A stretch of 64,000 nt of DNA from JBJXGE01 sp046154185 (GCA_046154185.1 JBJXGE010000044.1:1-64000), one strand, 5' to 3'. Counted from the stretch's first letter, positions 32,875-42,589 are shown. Translations and numbers: made by a program. Notes: a model not told the origin generated them from the sequence alone.

Positions 32875-34743
32875 TTAGGGAGGCGAAGGACTCGGTCGCG
32901 TTGCGGCCAATTGCGACCCACTCTCGACGGAGGTCACCGGCAACTCAAGAGTGAAAGTGCTGCCGGCGCCGAGCGCGCTCTCGACCGTCAACTTCCCCCC
33001 CAGTTGCGCCGCGAGGACGCGCGCAATCGCGAGCCCGATCCCCGCGCCTTGGATCCCGTAGTCATCGAAACGGGCGCGATAGAACTCATCGAAGATGCGC
33101 GCGCGGTCGGCTGCGGCGATGCCGATGCCGTTGTCGGCGACCGCGATTCGGATCCGGTCGCGATCGTGCGACAACCGAAGCTCGATCCAAGGTTCGAGTT
33201 TCGCGCGATACTTGAGCGCGTTGTCGAGCAGGTTCGCGACGATGCGTTCGACCGCGACACCATTGGTCGCAACGAGCACGTTTCCGTGCGCAACTTCGAG
33301 TCCGCTCCTGCGAATCGCGACGCCCTTCGCGTCCGCCTGGAACTGAAATCCGTTCAGCACGTCCGTCAGCACCGCGCGCAAATTCGTTGGCGTCGAAGCG
33401 AGCGGACGCGCTTCACGCCGCGCGCGCGAGAGATCGAGAATGTCGGCGATGCGTTGCCCGAGCCGGCGACTCTCCGCGACGATGAGCCCGCCGTAGCGCC
33501 GCACTTCGCCACCGTTCAGTGCATCACTCGCCAACGCGTCGGCGAGGATGCGCATCGACGTCACTGGGGTTTTGAGCTCGTGCGACACGTTGGCGAGAAG
33601 TTTGAATCGCACGGCGTTCAAGCGACGCTCGCGCGCGACGCCGAGGAGGAGCGCCGCACCGGCCGCGATTGTCAGCACGGCGAGGAGCCCGCTCGCGAGG
33701 CGCCAGAGCCCGCGACGCCGCGCGAGTTCCGTGCGGCGTACGGCGTGCGATACGTCCTCCATGTTGAGCCAGCCAATCGCCGTGCCATCGGCGAGTCGCA
33801 GCTCGCCACTCCATGCGGCGGGTGAGATCGGCGCCCGGTCCCCCACCGTGACGGCAAACCCCGGCAACTCGAGCGCCGGAAAATCGACGCGCGCGACGGC
33901 GAGACCGGCGCGATTCCGCGCCTCGATCGGCATCACCAGGAAGTTTGTCGGTAGACGAGGCGATCTCGACGCGCGTTCCAATCCGCGGCTCCGTGTCGTT
34001 GCGTCGATGGCCACGCGCGCCCGTGAGAGCGCCGCGACCTCAGAGTCGTCCGGACAATAGAGCGAAACGAGAGTCGCTAGCTGATGCGAAGTGAGCGTGC
34101 GATGACTTGTCAGCAACAAGCCGGCGATCGCGGCACGGTCACCCATGAAGAGCGCGCTCTGGAGTTCTATCGGCCAGCGATCCGCGCTCAAGTGTCGTGA
34201 GATGTCGATCGCCGCGTCGAACATCGCACGCGCCAACAGCGGGTCGTGATGGCCGAGCGCCGCGCGACCCGCCCGCAGCAAGAGCCGAGCGCGCAGCTCC
34301 GGTCGCGTGAGACGAGCGAGAGTAAAGGTGTAGGCGTCGATCGCCCGCGCGAAGTCGGCGCGCTCGAACTCGCAAGTCTCGCCGGCCCTGATCGCTCGCC
34401 GATACAGGTCCGCGTCGGTCGCGGTGGTCTCCGGCGGCATCGGATCGGACTCAATCGGATCGGACTCAACCGAATCGGACTCGAGCGCCGCGTCGTCGAG
34501 GAGAAACACGTCCGCGCTATCAACCGCAGTGTCGTCGCGCGCATGCGCCAAAGCTGCGCGTTCGGCATCGTGGAGCGGCGGTTCCATGCGGCGCGCGAGC
34601 GCGGCGCCCTCGCGCGCCGCAGCATCCTCTAGGTCGCGCAACGCGCCTTCGTACTCGCGATCTGCCGTCCGAAACGCGAGCGTCGCAAAGCCAAGCGCCA
34701 AGAGCGCGAGTCCGCCACCGAGTAGCCAAAGTCCGATGCGCAC
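32875..34743 (-). CDS. sensor histidine kinase with large extracytoplasmic region
   Basis: A 622-residue HisKA/HATPase kinase. One membrane helix at residues 4-24 and another at about 345-369 enclose a roughly 320-residue sensor region with TPR-like helices (ADFARAIDAYTFTLARL, DPLLARAMFDAAIDIS) and an acidic stretch of three ESDxx units (88-102). The H box is NVSHELKTPVTS (H388); the N box is NLLDNALKY; G boxes are VADNGIGIA and GIQGAGIGLAIAR. It starts directly after the HEAT-repeat gene (stop at 34744) and is followed by its response regulator. The signal is unknown; the TPR-type sensor suggests protein binding. Confidence 0.92.
   Translation of the reverse strand: MRIGLWLLGGGLALLALGFATLAFRTADREYEGALRDLEDAAAREGAALARRMEPPLHDAERAALAHARDDTAVDSADVFLLDDAALESDSVESDPIESDPMPPETTATDADLYRRAIRAGETCEFERADFARAIDAYTFTLARLTRPELRARLLLRAGRAALGHHDPLLARAMFDAAIDISRHLSADRWPIELQSALFMGDRAAIAGLLLTSHRTLTSHQLATLVSLYCPDDSEVAALSRARVAIDATTRSRGLERASRSPRLPTNFLVMPIEARNRAGLAVARVDFPALELPGFAVTVGDRAPISPAAWSGELRLADGTAIGWLNMEDVSHAVRRTELARRRGLWRLASGLLAVLTIAAGAALLLGVARERRLNAVRFKLLANVSHELKTPVTSMRILADALASDALNGGEVRRYGGLIVAESRRLGQRIADILDLSRARREARPLASTPTNLRAVLTDVLNGFQFQADAKGVAIRRSGLEVAHGNVLVATNGVAVERIVANLLDNALKYRAKLEPWIELRLSHDRDRIRIAVADNGIGIAAADRARIFDEFYRARFDDYGIQGAGIGLAIARVLAAQLGGKLTVESALGAGSTFTLELPVTSVESGSQLAATRPSPSPP
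34439..34483. repeat. 15-base tandem repeat, three copies, within the kinase gene
   Basis: ATCGGATCGGACTCA occurs twice without change and a third time with a few substitutions (ACCGAATCGGACTCG). On the coding (minus) strand it gives three ESDxx units in the sensor region of the histidine kinase. The in-frame 15-base unit would let the acidic stretch change length by slippage. Confidence 0.8.
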
Positions 34744-37563
34744 TCAGTTGCCAGCTTTCGCCGGAACGCGGGCGTCGGGTAGCTTGCCGACGGCTTCCTT
34801 CCATTCGTCGATCTTGGCGAGTGTGATCTTGATCTCTTCGAGCGCCGTCAGCGCCTCTCGACGAATCGCAAAGTCGTCGTCATCGAGAAGCGCGACCAGC
34901 GGCTTGAGACTCGTGACGTCGGGCAGCTTCTTTACGAGCCCGATGGCGCTGCGCCGAACTTCGGGTGGGGCTTTCGCGTTGAGCGCCTTGAAGGCGAGCG
35001 CAAGCGCGGGAAGCTGCGAGAAGCCGATGAGTCGCTCGGCGATGAGTTTCGCAAGTCGGAAGTCCGTGAGTCGAGTCTCGAGCTCCTGATAAAGTGCGGG
35101 ACTCTCCGGATAGTTCCGAAGTGCTTGGTCGATGGCGCAAGGGACTCCCGTCGAGAACACGGCGCGGAGCAAGGTAGCGGAACCCTCGCCGGCCAGCGCG
35201 ACAGTTGACCATTCGGGGCCGATCCTCGCCGCGCAGAGCGACTCGACGATGGCTGGCTCGGAGGAGTAAAAGCGTTGCCAAATCGCTTCCGTGAATTTCC
35301 ACTCGAGTCCCTCGATCGCAGAACGGCGGGTGAGCGTGTCGACGACTCGCACGCGAACTTCCAGAGGAATAGCGATGTCCGACACGGCGGCGAGAAGATG
35401 CTGTGAAACTGCGAAACGGTCCTCTTCCCCCTTTTTCGAGGACGAGCGGCTCGTCGAGGCCCAGCCCTTCTCCCCGGAAGTGAGAAGCGAGAGCCAATAG
35501 GCCCTCGCGGACGGATGCGTAGGCGCACCGCCGAGTAACGGTGCGATATCTCGAGCCTTGAGGCCGGCGACGCCGAATCGTCGAACATAGGTATCGAGTG
35601 CTGCTGCCTGCACCTGCGCATCCCGCTCGGCAAGAATCGCGGCGAGGATTGGTTCGCCGGACAACGAAGTGAATCGCTCGCGAAAAGTGGCTCGATCCTC
35701 AGTGTATACGCGTTCACTAGTCCAGTTCATAAAGCCGATCGGACCGTGGACTACTACCCGCTCGTATGCGTCTGTGTATCGAAGCCCAGCAATCAGTCTC
35801 GGTAGTTCGCCTGGCGTTGCGAGCGATCGGAGCAGTAACGCGTAAGTGCCAAGCCAGGCAACTTCGAAAGCTTTCGTCGTGCTCACAATGGAAACAAGCA
35901 GGCCATCCACATCTAGAGTCGACGCCCGCGGCGCGAGCGATAGCACTTCGATCGCATAGACGAGCGGAATCAGCCGAACTGGATTGCGCAGGGTTTCAGT
36001 AGCTACTCGGCACATCTCCAGCGATGGGGTCCAAGTCTGATTGCCGTCCTGATCCAATCGATAAAGCACAAGGACGTCTCGATCTTCAATGAGCGGAAGC
36101 TCATGGCGTGTGCGCAGAAAGACGCCTTTCGGCGGGTTGTCGCCTTTCCAGCGCAGCTGACTCACCGTCGCCCTCTCAAGGAACTGAAACCACTCCCCAA
36201 TAAACTCGTCGTGTTCCTCGGCAAGATGCTGGAAGAGCGCGACGTTTTCACTTTCTCGCGCGTATTTCGCCAACGTGTGCATCGGCAGTTCCCGCAGAAG
36301 CTCTAGACTTGCAAGGTGCGGATTCGCGACCAATAGCGTGACGAACACCTCCGGTCGGCCCTTGTGCAGAAGGTCCGACAAGAAATCGGTGCTGAGGTCA
36401 CGAAGCGGTGTATCCAGCATTGGCGGAGTGATCGCGGTCGGATCTTCTGCTAGAAGTGCTACCAGGTGTTGATAGTGCGCGTAGTCGCCGATCGCTCCGT
36501 CGTGGCACTCCAAGAAATCTATGACGAGTTCCCTCACGTTCGCCGAACCACGAACAGCAAGCTGCGCGAGAGCATGAGAATTCACTTTGCTCAATCGTGT
36601 TGCGAGCAAATCAGTTGTCAGGAGATCCGGACGGACATTGAGTAGCGCAAAGAGGATCGACTCCTCGTGTTGATTCGCGCGAAGCGTATCGACCAGTGCG
36701 GCGGCACCGTCGGATGTTCGCGCGATCTCGCAAAGCAGTCCGGGAATATTAGATCCTCTGACATTCACAAGGTCCTCTCGAACTCGCGACATATCGCCGA
36801 GTCGCAGCCGCATCCACGAGAGTGTGTAGTGAGAGTGGCTACCAATCACCGCGATCCATGGCAGGAGCCGCTCGCCTTCGCGTCGACAGAGCGGCTCGAG
36901 CTCCGCATCGAGCAGTTGTACCAAAATGTCGGCCATCTCCCCGAGAAAGATCACCGGCAAATGCTCGATGCGGCCCGCCTGAACAAGGATCAATGCAAGT
37001 AGTTGCCGATGAAGCGTCGACGTGGACGTGTTCAGCACACCTTCGAGAATTGGCGTCGCTGCTCGGCCCAAAGCCGCGAGCTGACGGTGAACGCGCACGC
37101 ATTCTTCCCCGTTCACGTACGCAAGCTCGAGCGCGAGATCCAGAATCTTCTGCTGCAACTCCGGCCGGCGCGAGATATCGCCAATCCAATCGAAGGCGGC
37201 ATTTTCTGGCTTACCAGTCTCTAGCTCCGTGAGGTAACTCCGTGCGAGCCGGTGCATCGCATCGCTTTCGGGCAGCTCGCTCACAATGGACTCGAGCGCG
37301 CTTCGCGCGAGATCGAGCGCGCCGGTCTTGCGGTGCACGCGCGAGAGTGCGAGCAGTGCGCGCGTGCGCAGTTCCACGGACAAGCCGGACGTTGCGAGCA
37401 CCTGGTCGAGGAGCGCCCGCGCCTCGACCGGTTTCCCCGTGAGATCGAGCACCTCGGCCTCGATTAGAATCTTGGCGGGATCTGTTAAGACAGGCGGCTG
37501 CGCGCCGATCGGCACCGAAGAAAACAGAGCTAGGACACCAGCAGCGAGGAACTTCCTTGTCAT
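34744..37563 (-). CDS. large exported HEAT/TPR-like repeat protein
   Basis: A 939-residue protein with a signal peptide (MTRKFLAAGVLALFSSVPIGA, cut near GAQ). An N-terminal TPR-like part (KPVEARALLDQVLATSG, GALDLARSALESIVS, residues 30-105) leads into a long series of helical pairs; the last 90 residues are clear HEAT repeats (FKALNAKAPPEVRRSAIGLV, LVALLDDDDFAIRREALTAL). GAAGGGAGCGAAA immediately before the ATG fixes the start. The histidine kinase gene follows without a gap. A role as a periplasmic scaffold or as the ligand-binding partner of the kinase, which has a helical sensor, is possible. Confidence 0.82.
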   Translation of the reverse strand: MTRKFLAAGVLALFSSVPIGAQPPVLTDPAKILIEAEVLDLTGKPVEARALLDQVLATSGLSVELRTRALLALSRVHRKTGALDLARSALESIVSELPESDAMHRLARSYLTELETGKPENAAFDWIGDISRRPELQQKILDLALELAYVNGEECVRVHRQLAALGRAATPILEGVLNTSTSTLHRQLLALILVQAGRIEHLPVIFLGEMADILVQLLDAELEPLCRREGERLLPWIAVIGSHSHYTLSWMRLRLGDMSRVREDLVNVRGSNIPGLLCEIARTSDGAAALVDTLRANQHEESILFALLNVRPDLLTTDLLATRLSKVNSHALAQLAVRGSANVRELVIDFLECHDGAIGDYAHYQHLVALLAEDPTAITPPMLDTPLRDLSTDFLSDLLHKGRPEVFVTLLVANPHLASLELLRELPMHTLAKYARESENVALFQHLAEEHDEFIGEWFQFLERATVSQLRWKGDNPPKGVFLRTRHELPLIEDRDVLVLYRLDQDGNQTWTPSLEMCRVATETLRNPVRLIPLVYAIEVLSLAPRASTLDVDGLLVSIVSTTKAFEVAWLGTYALLLRSLATPGELPRLIAGLRYTDAYERVVVHGPIGFMNWTSERVYTEDRATFRERFTSLSGEPILAAILAERDAQVQAAALDTYVRRFGVAGLKARDIAPLLGGAPTHPSARAYWLSLLTSGEKGWASTSRSSSKKGEEDRFAVSQHLLAAVSDIAIPLEVRVRVVDTLTRRSAIEGLEWKFTEAIWQRFYSSEPAIVESLCAARIGPEWSTVALAGEGSATLLRAVFSTGVPCAIDQALRNYPESPALYQELETRLTDFRLAKLIAERLIGFSQLPALALAFKALNAKAPPEVRRSAIGLVKKLPDVTSLKPLVALLDDDDFAIRREALTALEEIKITLAKIDEWKEAVGKLPDARVPAKAGN

Positions 37564-37690
37564 TTTCGCTCCCTTCGCCGACCAATCCTGGACCCGCCTT
37601 GTTGGAAAGTTGTTGGATTTTGAATCCTCAACTCGGCACGAGGACTCACGTGGACGGCGGAGGGTACTGCTCGATGCAGCCAGGCTCGCG

Positions 37691-38401
37691 CTAGAAGACC
37701 ACGCTCCCGCCGAGGGTGAAGAAACCGCCGGTGCCGATGGTTTCACCGGGATAGCCCCACAGAAACAGCCCGCCGCCGACTTCGAGGCGGAAGTGTTCGG
37801 AGACGCGCAAGCCGCCGGCGACGCGTCCTTCGACGGCCGCGGCGCCGGAGTCATCAAACGTCCGCGAAAAATCGAACAGCGCGCCGCCTACGCCGAGACC
37901 GATACCCGCGAAGAGATCGACATCGGCGCTGACTTCGCGGTCCGTCCCGCGCCAAAACTCGACGTAGACCGAATGCGTGCGCGCGCGCGCGCCGGTTTCG
38001 CGCTCGTCGTGATGAGAAGTGAGATAAAGCAGGCCGATGTTCGCGTCGCTCGAACCGAATCCCATCCGCGCGGCCCAACCGTAGCCCGCATCGAGATCCG
38101 CACGGAATACACCGGCCGGGCCCGGGACCTCGTCGTCGCGATCCCCGCTGACCTTGAAATAGGGCAGCCAAAACGTCGAGACGACGACGCCACCGACCGA
38201 TCCCTCGAGCAAGTCTTGATCGTCGCGCTCTTCCGTATTTCTCGAACGGTCCGAACCAGAGTGCTCGGCGACTGGGTCCTGCCGCACGGTTCGCTGGAGG
38301 TCACTTGCCGGTTGCCGCTCCGGCGTCGGAATGTTCTGACAACCGCACTGCCAGCTGACGAAACTCAGGGCGACAGCCGCCCGAAAACTAAGAAGCCTCA
38401 T
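37691..38401 (-). CDS. exported beta-barrel-like protein
   Basis: A 236-residue protein with a hydrophobic leader (MRLLSFRAAVALSFVSWQCGC); a lipid-anchored Cys is possible but the lipobox is poor. After a polar linker (residues 25-75) there are alternating amphipathic strands with Gly-rich turns (GGVVVSTFWLPYFKV, GWAARMGFGSSDANIGLLY, LRVSEHFRLEVGGGLFLWG) and a terminal Phe (GGFFTLGGSVVF), as in outer-membrane barrels. The start at 38401 overlaps the end of the aminopeptidase gene by 14 bases, indicating translational coupling. Function unknown. Confidence 0.7.
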   Translation of the reverse strand: MRLLSFRAAVALSFVSWQCGCQNIPTPERQPASDLQRTVRQDPVAEHSGSDRSRNTEERDDQDLLEGSVGGVVVSTFWLPYFKVSGDRDDEVPGPAGVFRADLDAGYGWAARMGFGSSDANIGLLYLTSHHDERETGARARTHSVYVEFWRGTDREVSADVDLFAGIGLGVGGALFDFSRTFDDSGAAAVEGRVAGGLRVSEHFRLEVGGGLFLWGYPGETIGTGGFFTLGGSVVF

Positions 38402-40985
38402 GCGCCGCGCCGCCATTCTTCGCGCGCGCACCCAGCTCTTCGACTTTTTCCTCGAGCTTGCGGCAACGCTCTTCGAGTTTCTCCGCGCGCCCGCGCAGCG
38501 CCGTGACTTCTTCGCCGGCAATTCCTCTCCGCAGCGAACGGATCATGCGTTCGAGCGCCGGGGCTTCTTGCGCCGCATGCCGTCGCTTGAGCGCTTCGAT
38601 GGCGTTCGTCGCCCGCGCGTCGTTGAGCGCCGCGAGCCCCGCGGCCGCGCGCAACCGCACACGCGGGCGCGCGTCGCGCGTGAGATCGATCAGTTGATCG
38701 ACCGCGAGTTGGCGCGCGGCGACTTCCTTCACGCTGGCACTCCGCGCGAACGCGTCGACCGCCGCGGGTCGCGCATATTCCGGGAGCGCGCCATAGGCGA
38801 GCGATCCCGCGAGCGTCCCGTGCGCATCGTTCGACAATGATTCCCCAAGTCCGCGGAGCGCGCCGCTCGCGATGATGTCGTGCGGACTCGCCTCCCGCGT
38901 TCCTGCGCGCAACAACTCGAGATCCTCGTTCACGCGTTGTTTCCCGAGCGCCTCGAACGCCGCGGCGCGCGCGTGGTAATACGGCACACGCTCGAGGAGC
39001 GCGCGCAACGCCGCGCGCAAACGCGGATCGCGGAGTGCACCAGCGGCTCGCGACATCGGCGCGAGCGCGCGCGCGTCCGTTTCCGCGGCCAGCATCGCCG
39101 CGAGCGGCTCCACCGCTTCACCGTGTTGGGCAGCGCCGAGCGCGCGCGCGACCATCTCGCGCACGCCCCAATGCGGTTCCTTGAGCATCGCCGCCCGCAC
39201 CGCGGCGAGGTTGCCGCGTTTTCCGGTCTTGATCAACTCGCGCGCCGCCCAGATGCGCTCCCGCAAGCGTTGCGAGTCGACCAGCGTCCGGCGCAAGAGA
39301 TCGTCGCCCGGATTGAAGTCGAGCGCAAAGAGCACCCGCGAGTCAGGATCAATGCTCACGTGTTCGAGTTTCCCGGTGATCGGTTCGACTCGTTGATGCC
39401 GACCCGCGTCGACTTCCACGCGCACGCGCCGTGCTCCGGCCGCGTCTACTAACTCGATCTCAAGCGTCAACGTGAAAAGGCCGATCTTGCGCGCCGCATC
39501 GACTTGCGTCTGCTCGATCACGAAACTCGCTTCGCTCCGTTCGGCGTCGACAGTCAGCGCGATTTTGAGGCGCGGATACCCGGGGCTGTGGAGCCATTGA
39601 TCGAAGAAGCGCGTCAAGCTGAGTCCCGAATGCGCCTCGAGCTTGCGGCGAAAATCCTCGGTCTCGACGACTTTCCCGGAATAGCTCGCGATGTAATCCG
39701 CCACGGCCGCCCAGAACGTCCCATCGCCCAGCATTCCGCGCAGCATGTGAATGCGCCACGCACCGCCCGGATACAGGTGCGCATCGAACAGGCTCCAGCT
39801 CGAATCGTACTCGCGCGTCACGATCGGCCGGGCATAACGGGCATCGACTTCCGCGAAGTAGCGCTCGGCGCAATTTTCGAGTTCGTACTCGAACTCCGCG
39901 CACGGCAAATTCTCCTCGCGCCAGACTACTTCCATGTAGGTCGCCCACGATTCCTTGAGCCACGAATGCTCGAAGTGCCGGCACACGAGCGCATCGCCAA
40001 AGTAACTGTGCGCCATCTCGTGGATGTTGACGCTGTCGAATCGGTGGCCGAGTTCCGCCGCCAACTTTTCGTCGCACAAGCAGACGCTGTCCCAAACGAC
40101 GAGCGAGATGTTTTCCATGGCGCCGCCGATTTCGGGCACTGCGACTTGAAAGTACTTCTTGAAGGGAAACGGGTTTCCGAGTCGGCGTGTGATCCAACGC
40201 ATCATCGCGGGCGTGCGTCCAAACGTGCGCTTCGAAATCTCCGGCGCAAATGCGCGCGGCGCGAAGTACGCGATGGGTCGGCCGTCCACGGTCTCGTCGT
40301 CGAAACGCGAAAACTCGCCGACGGCGAAGCAGCACAAGTAACTCGGGCACGGATGGTCGAGTCGCCAATGACTCGTCTTCGTGCCATCGGCATTGCGGAC
40401 TTCGCTCACGAGCACGCCGTTGGCAAGCGCCGTGTAGTCTTGCGCCGCTGTGAGATAAAAATCGAATGTCGTCCGCACCGCAGGATAGTCGATGCACGGC
40501 AGCCAATAACGCGCGCGCTCCGTCTCGTGATCGGTCGCCATCACCTTGGATCGCTGCGGATACGCGTCATCCGGCCATGCGAACACCATGCCGGAAACCG
40601 GACGTACGACGCGGTAGCGAACCTCCACGCGTCGCTCCTCACCGCGCGGCACGGGTCCTGCAAAACAGATATCGATGTGATCACCGTCATAGCGCCACTC
40701 GAGCGCGTTCGCGTCCATCGAACGGACTTCGACTTCGAGCAAATCGACGGCGTCGAGCCGCACGCGCCGCGTCTCGTCGCGTTGGCACCGCAGCGTGGTC
40801 GTGACCGATCCCGCCACCGACTGCGCGGCGAGATCGATGGCCAAGCGCACTTCGATGTGAACCGGCTCGAGCGCGAGGTCAGGGGCGTAACTCGGCTTCG
40901 CGCCGGAGAGCGCGAAGTCTTCCCGTGCGAGGCTGGCGTACTCGTGCCGACATCGGCAGCCGAACTCTTCTTGCTCAATAGACAC
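38388..40985 (-). CDS. M1 family metallo-aminopeptidase with C-terminal HEAT repeats
   Basis: An 865-residue zinc aminopeptidase. It has the substrate-anchoring GAMEN (288-292), the zinc motif HEMAH (322-326) with the third ligand E345 in WLKESWATY, and a later catalytic Tyr region (YPGGAWRIHMLRG). After the catalytic and beta domains, about 220 residues read as HEAT-like repeats (LAAVRAAMLKEPHWGVREMV, DARPRVRLRAAAGLAALND), then a Glu/Lys-rich coiled coil at the C-terminus. It has no signal peptide, so it is likely cytoplasmic. A GTG at 40985 with AGGAGGG eight bases upstream is the start. Similar to aminopeptidase N rather than LTA4 hydrolase in overall layout. Confidence 0.92.
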   Translation of the reverse strand: MSIEQEEFGCRCRHEYASLAREDFALSGAKPSYAPDLALEPVHIEVRLAIDLAAQSVAGSVTTTLRCQRDETRRVRLDAVDLLEVEVRSMDANALEWRYDGDHIDICFAGPVPRGEERRVEVRYRVVRPVSGMVFAWPDDAYPQRSKVMATDHETERARYWLPCIDYPAVRTTFDFYLTAAQDYTALANGVLVSEVRNADGTKTSHWRLDHPCPSYLCCFAVGEFSRFDDETVDGRPIAYFAPRAFAPEISKRTFGRTPAMMRWITRRLGNPFPFKKYFQVAVPEIGGAMENISLVVWDSVCLCDEKLAAELGHRFDSVNIHEMAHSYFGDALVCRHFEHSWLKESWATYMEVVWREENLPCAEFEYELENCAERYFAEVDARYARPIVTREYDSSWSLFDAHLYPGGAWRIHMLRGMLGDGTFWAAVADYIASYSGKVVETEDFRRKLEAHSGLSLTRFFDQWLHSPGYPRLKIALTVDAERSEASFVIEQTQVDAARKIGLFTLTLEIELVDAAGARRVRVEVDAGRHQRVEPITGKLEHVSIDPDSRVLFALDFNPGDDLLRRTLVDSQRLRERIWAARELIKTGKRGNLAAVRAAMLKEPHWGVREMVARALGAAQHGEAVEPLAAMLAAETDARALAPMSRAAGALRDPRLRAALRALLERVPYYHARAAAFEALGKQRVNEDLELLRAGTREASPHDIIASGALRGLGESLSNDAHGTLAGSLAYGALPEYARPAAVDAFARSASVKEVAARQLAVDQLIDLTRDARPRVRLRAAAGLAALNDARATNAIEALKRRHAAQEAPALERMIRSLRRGIAGEEVTALRGRAEKLEERCRKLEEKVEELGARAKNGGAAHEAS

Positions 40986-41224
40986 GAGAAAGTCCCTCCT
41001 GAATCGGTTTCGCCCCAAAAGCTCGTCTCGTGGAAGTCTTCCGCGTGGAAACAAACGGCACTCGAGCGGGCGACAGGATGACGGGCGACTCTCGCCTCGT
41101 CCAACAATTCGAGACCACGGCCGCGCGGACTGATCGCCCGCGCGATTCGAGTACTTGACGCGATCTCGGGCATTGTCGAAACTGCCACGCCAAACCTCGT
41201 AAACTCGCCGCCGCGAAGGCCAAC

Positions 41225-41758
41225 ATGATTTACCGTCTCGCCCTCGCTTGCGTCCTCCTCAGCGGCGCGAGCGTGTTCGGATTCATAGCGTACGTGGGTT
41301 TGTCTCGCGAGTTCGCGCCGATTTTCAAGGCTCGTGCCGCGAGAGATTGGCCAGTGACGCAGGGCCGCATCAGCGAAGCGAGCGCATTTTTCTGGCGCGA
41401 AAAAAGGAGCCCGGGAAAAGGACGAGCGCTATCCGGATATCTGCCGCACGTCCGCTACCATTACACGGTCGACGGTCGAGATTACGTCGGCGATCGTCTT
41501 CGGTTCACCTCCGACTACCCTGAGTTACTGGCAGACGAGCAACAGGCCGCTGCGCTCGTCGCTCCGTTCCAAGCAGCGAACTCAGTTGAGGTGTATTACG
41601 AACCATCGGATCCGGCGGACGCGACGCTCAAGCCAACGTACCGGCTCTCGATCTCCGGAATCATCTATAGCCTGATCTGCTCCACGATCGGGCTGTCGAT
41701 AGCGATGTTCGCCGCCTGTTTAGTGCTGCCGAGCCGAAGCCCCACGCGATCGTCCTGA
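41225..41758 (+). CDS. DUF3592 membrane protein
   Basis: A 177-residue protein with membrane helices at both ends (residues 4-28 and 147-169) and a soluble middle. The pattern WPVTQGRISEAS, then YHYTVDGRDYVGDRL and VEVYYEPSDPADATL, is that of DUF3592. The function of the family is unknown. GAAGG lies five bases upstream of the ATG. It converges with the next gene, with only 4 bases between the stops. Confidence 0.8.
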   Translation: MIYRLALACVLLSGASVFGFIAYVGLSREFAPIFKARAARDWPVTQGRISEASAFFWREKRSPGKGRALSGYLPHVRYHYTVDGRDYVGDRLRFTSDYPELLADEQQAAALVAPFQAANSVEVYYEPSDPADATLKPTYRLSISGIIYSLICSTIGLSIAMFAACLVLPSRSPTRSS

Positions 41759-41762
41759 GCGG

Positions 41763-42287
41763 TTATTTCAGCGAGCCTTTCAAATACGCCACCAGGAGCA
41801 TGATGATCGTTCCCAAGATGGGGAGCCCGACAAGAACTCCAACGACGATCCAAACAGCTTGCGACGGCCCTAGGACGCCAATGCGCCGGTAGGCTTCGTC
41901 GGTGCCGATCCCGAGCAGGCTCGCATCCGGACGCCGATTTGTGAGCGTTGTCAGAATCTCGCAAAAGGCCGCGGACTGCGAGTCGACGAACACGCGGTGT
42001 TTCTCGCGCACTCCGTTGTTATTCGCCGCGAGCAGGAGCTCGGCGTCATACGAATTATCGATCTGCTGATGCGGCTTGGAGCCGCCGACCACGTTCTGGA
42101 TGGGCGCAGTCGGCACGACTGCGAACAGGAGCAAGTCCGCAAGCGGGATCTCGAACTTCTTCGGCTTATCGAGCAACGCCTTGCCGTGCGTCTCCACGAC
42201 GAGCAGCGCCTCGGTCAAGCGGATCACGATTGCAAAGCGCGCATGATCCACGGAGTAGATCAGCGCAGGAGTCTCGACGTCCTGCAT
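41763..42287 (-). CDS. membrane-anchored protein of unknown function
   Basis: A 174-residue protein not assigned to a family. The first 140 residues are soluble, with beta strands (ALIYSVDHARFAIVIRLTEAL, VVETHGKALLD) in a PH-like arrangement, and one strong membrane helix lies at the C-terminus (IVVGVLVGLPILGTIIMLLVAY) followed by a short basic tail. The ATG at 42287 (AGAGG ten bases upstream) was preferred to one at 42326. Tail-anchored topology would leave the soluble domain in the cytoplasm. Confidence 0.65.
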   Translation of the reverse strand: MQDVETPALIYSVDHARFAIVIRLTEALLVVETHGKALLDKPKKFEIPLADLLLFAVVPTAPIQNVVGGSKPHQQIDNSYDAELLLAANNNGVREKHRVFVDSQSAAFCEILTTLTNRRPDASLLGIGTDEAYRRIGVLGPSQAVWIVVGVLVGLPILGTIIMLLVAYLKGSLK

Positions 42288-42510
42288 GTTCAGTCGACCT
42301 CTTTTCTGAGATTTTCGGATGTGCACGGCGTGTCTCAGAGCTGTCAGCTCGCGCGGCGCGCCGCTTTTGCGCTACAGCGTTCCATCCGCAAGCGGACACA
42401 GTGAGCCGACAAGAAATCGCAACGAAGTGAAGATGCCGTGACTTCTGGTCGTCCGTGAGTCGCACGACGTGCCGCGGAAAATCGATAGGAGAGTCGAGGT
42501 CTCGGCGCGC
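42288..42510. other. non-coding stretch between two minus-strand genes
   Basis: Together with the terminator at 42511-42556 this makes a 302-base gap (42288-42589). Apart from that terminator no gene, repeat or clear promoter was seen. The promoter of the gene at 42287 must lie here. Confidence 0.4.
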
Positions 42511-42556
42511 AAAAAAACACGATCAGCACTGGCCGTCGGCGCAGTGCTGATCGTGT
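42511..42556 (-). terminator. intrinsic terminator of the CsgG-like lipoprotein gene
   Basis: A perfect 15-base-pair stem (ACACGATCAGCACTG, 42517-42531, against CAGTGCTGATCGTGT, 42542-42556) with a 10-base loop is followed on the minus strand by seven T residues (42517-42511). It stands 33 bases past the stop codon at 42590. This is the only textbook intrinsic terminator noticed in the window. Confidence 0.9.
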
Positions 42557-42589
42557 GCGTGTTCGGGTTTTCCCCGTGCAGTCCGGTGA

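Noticed and set aside
42288..42510. Small gene in the gap before the CsgG-like gene
   Set aside because: Several frames of 60-120 codons exist but overlap the terminator or neighbouring genes and show no ribosome site or recognisable protein.
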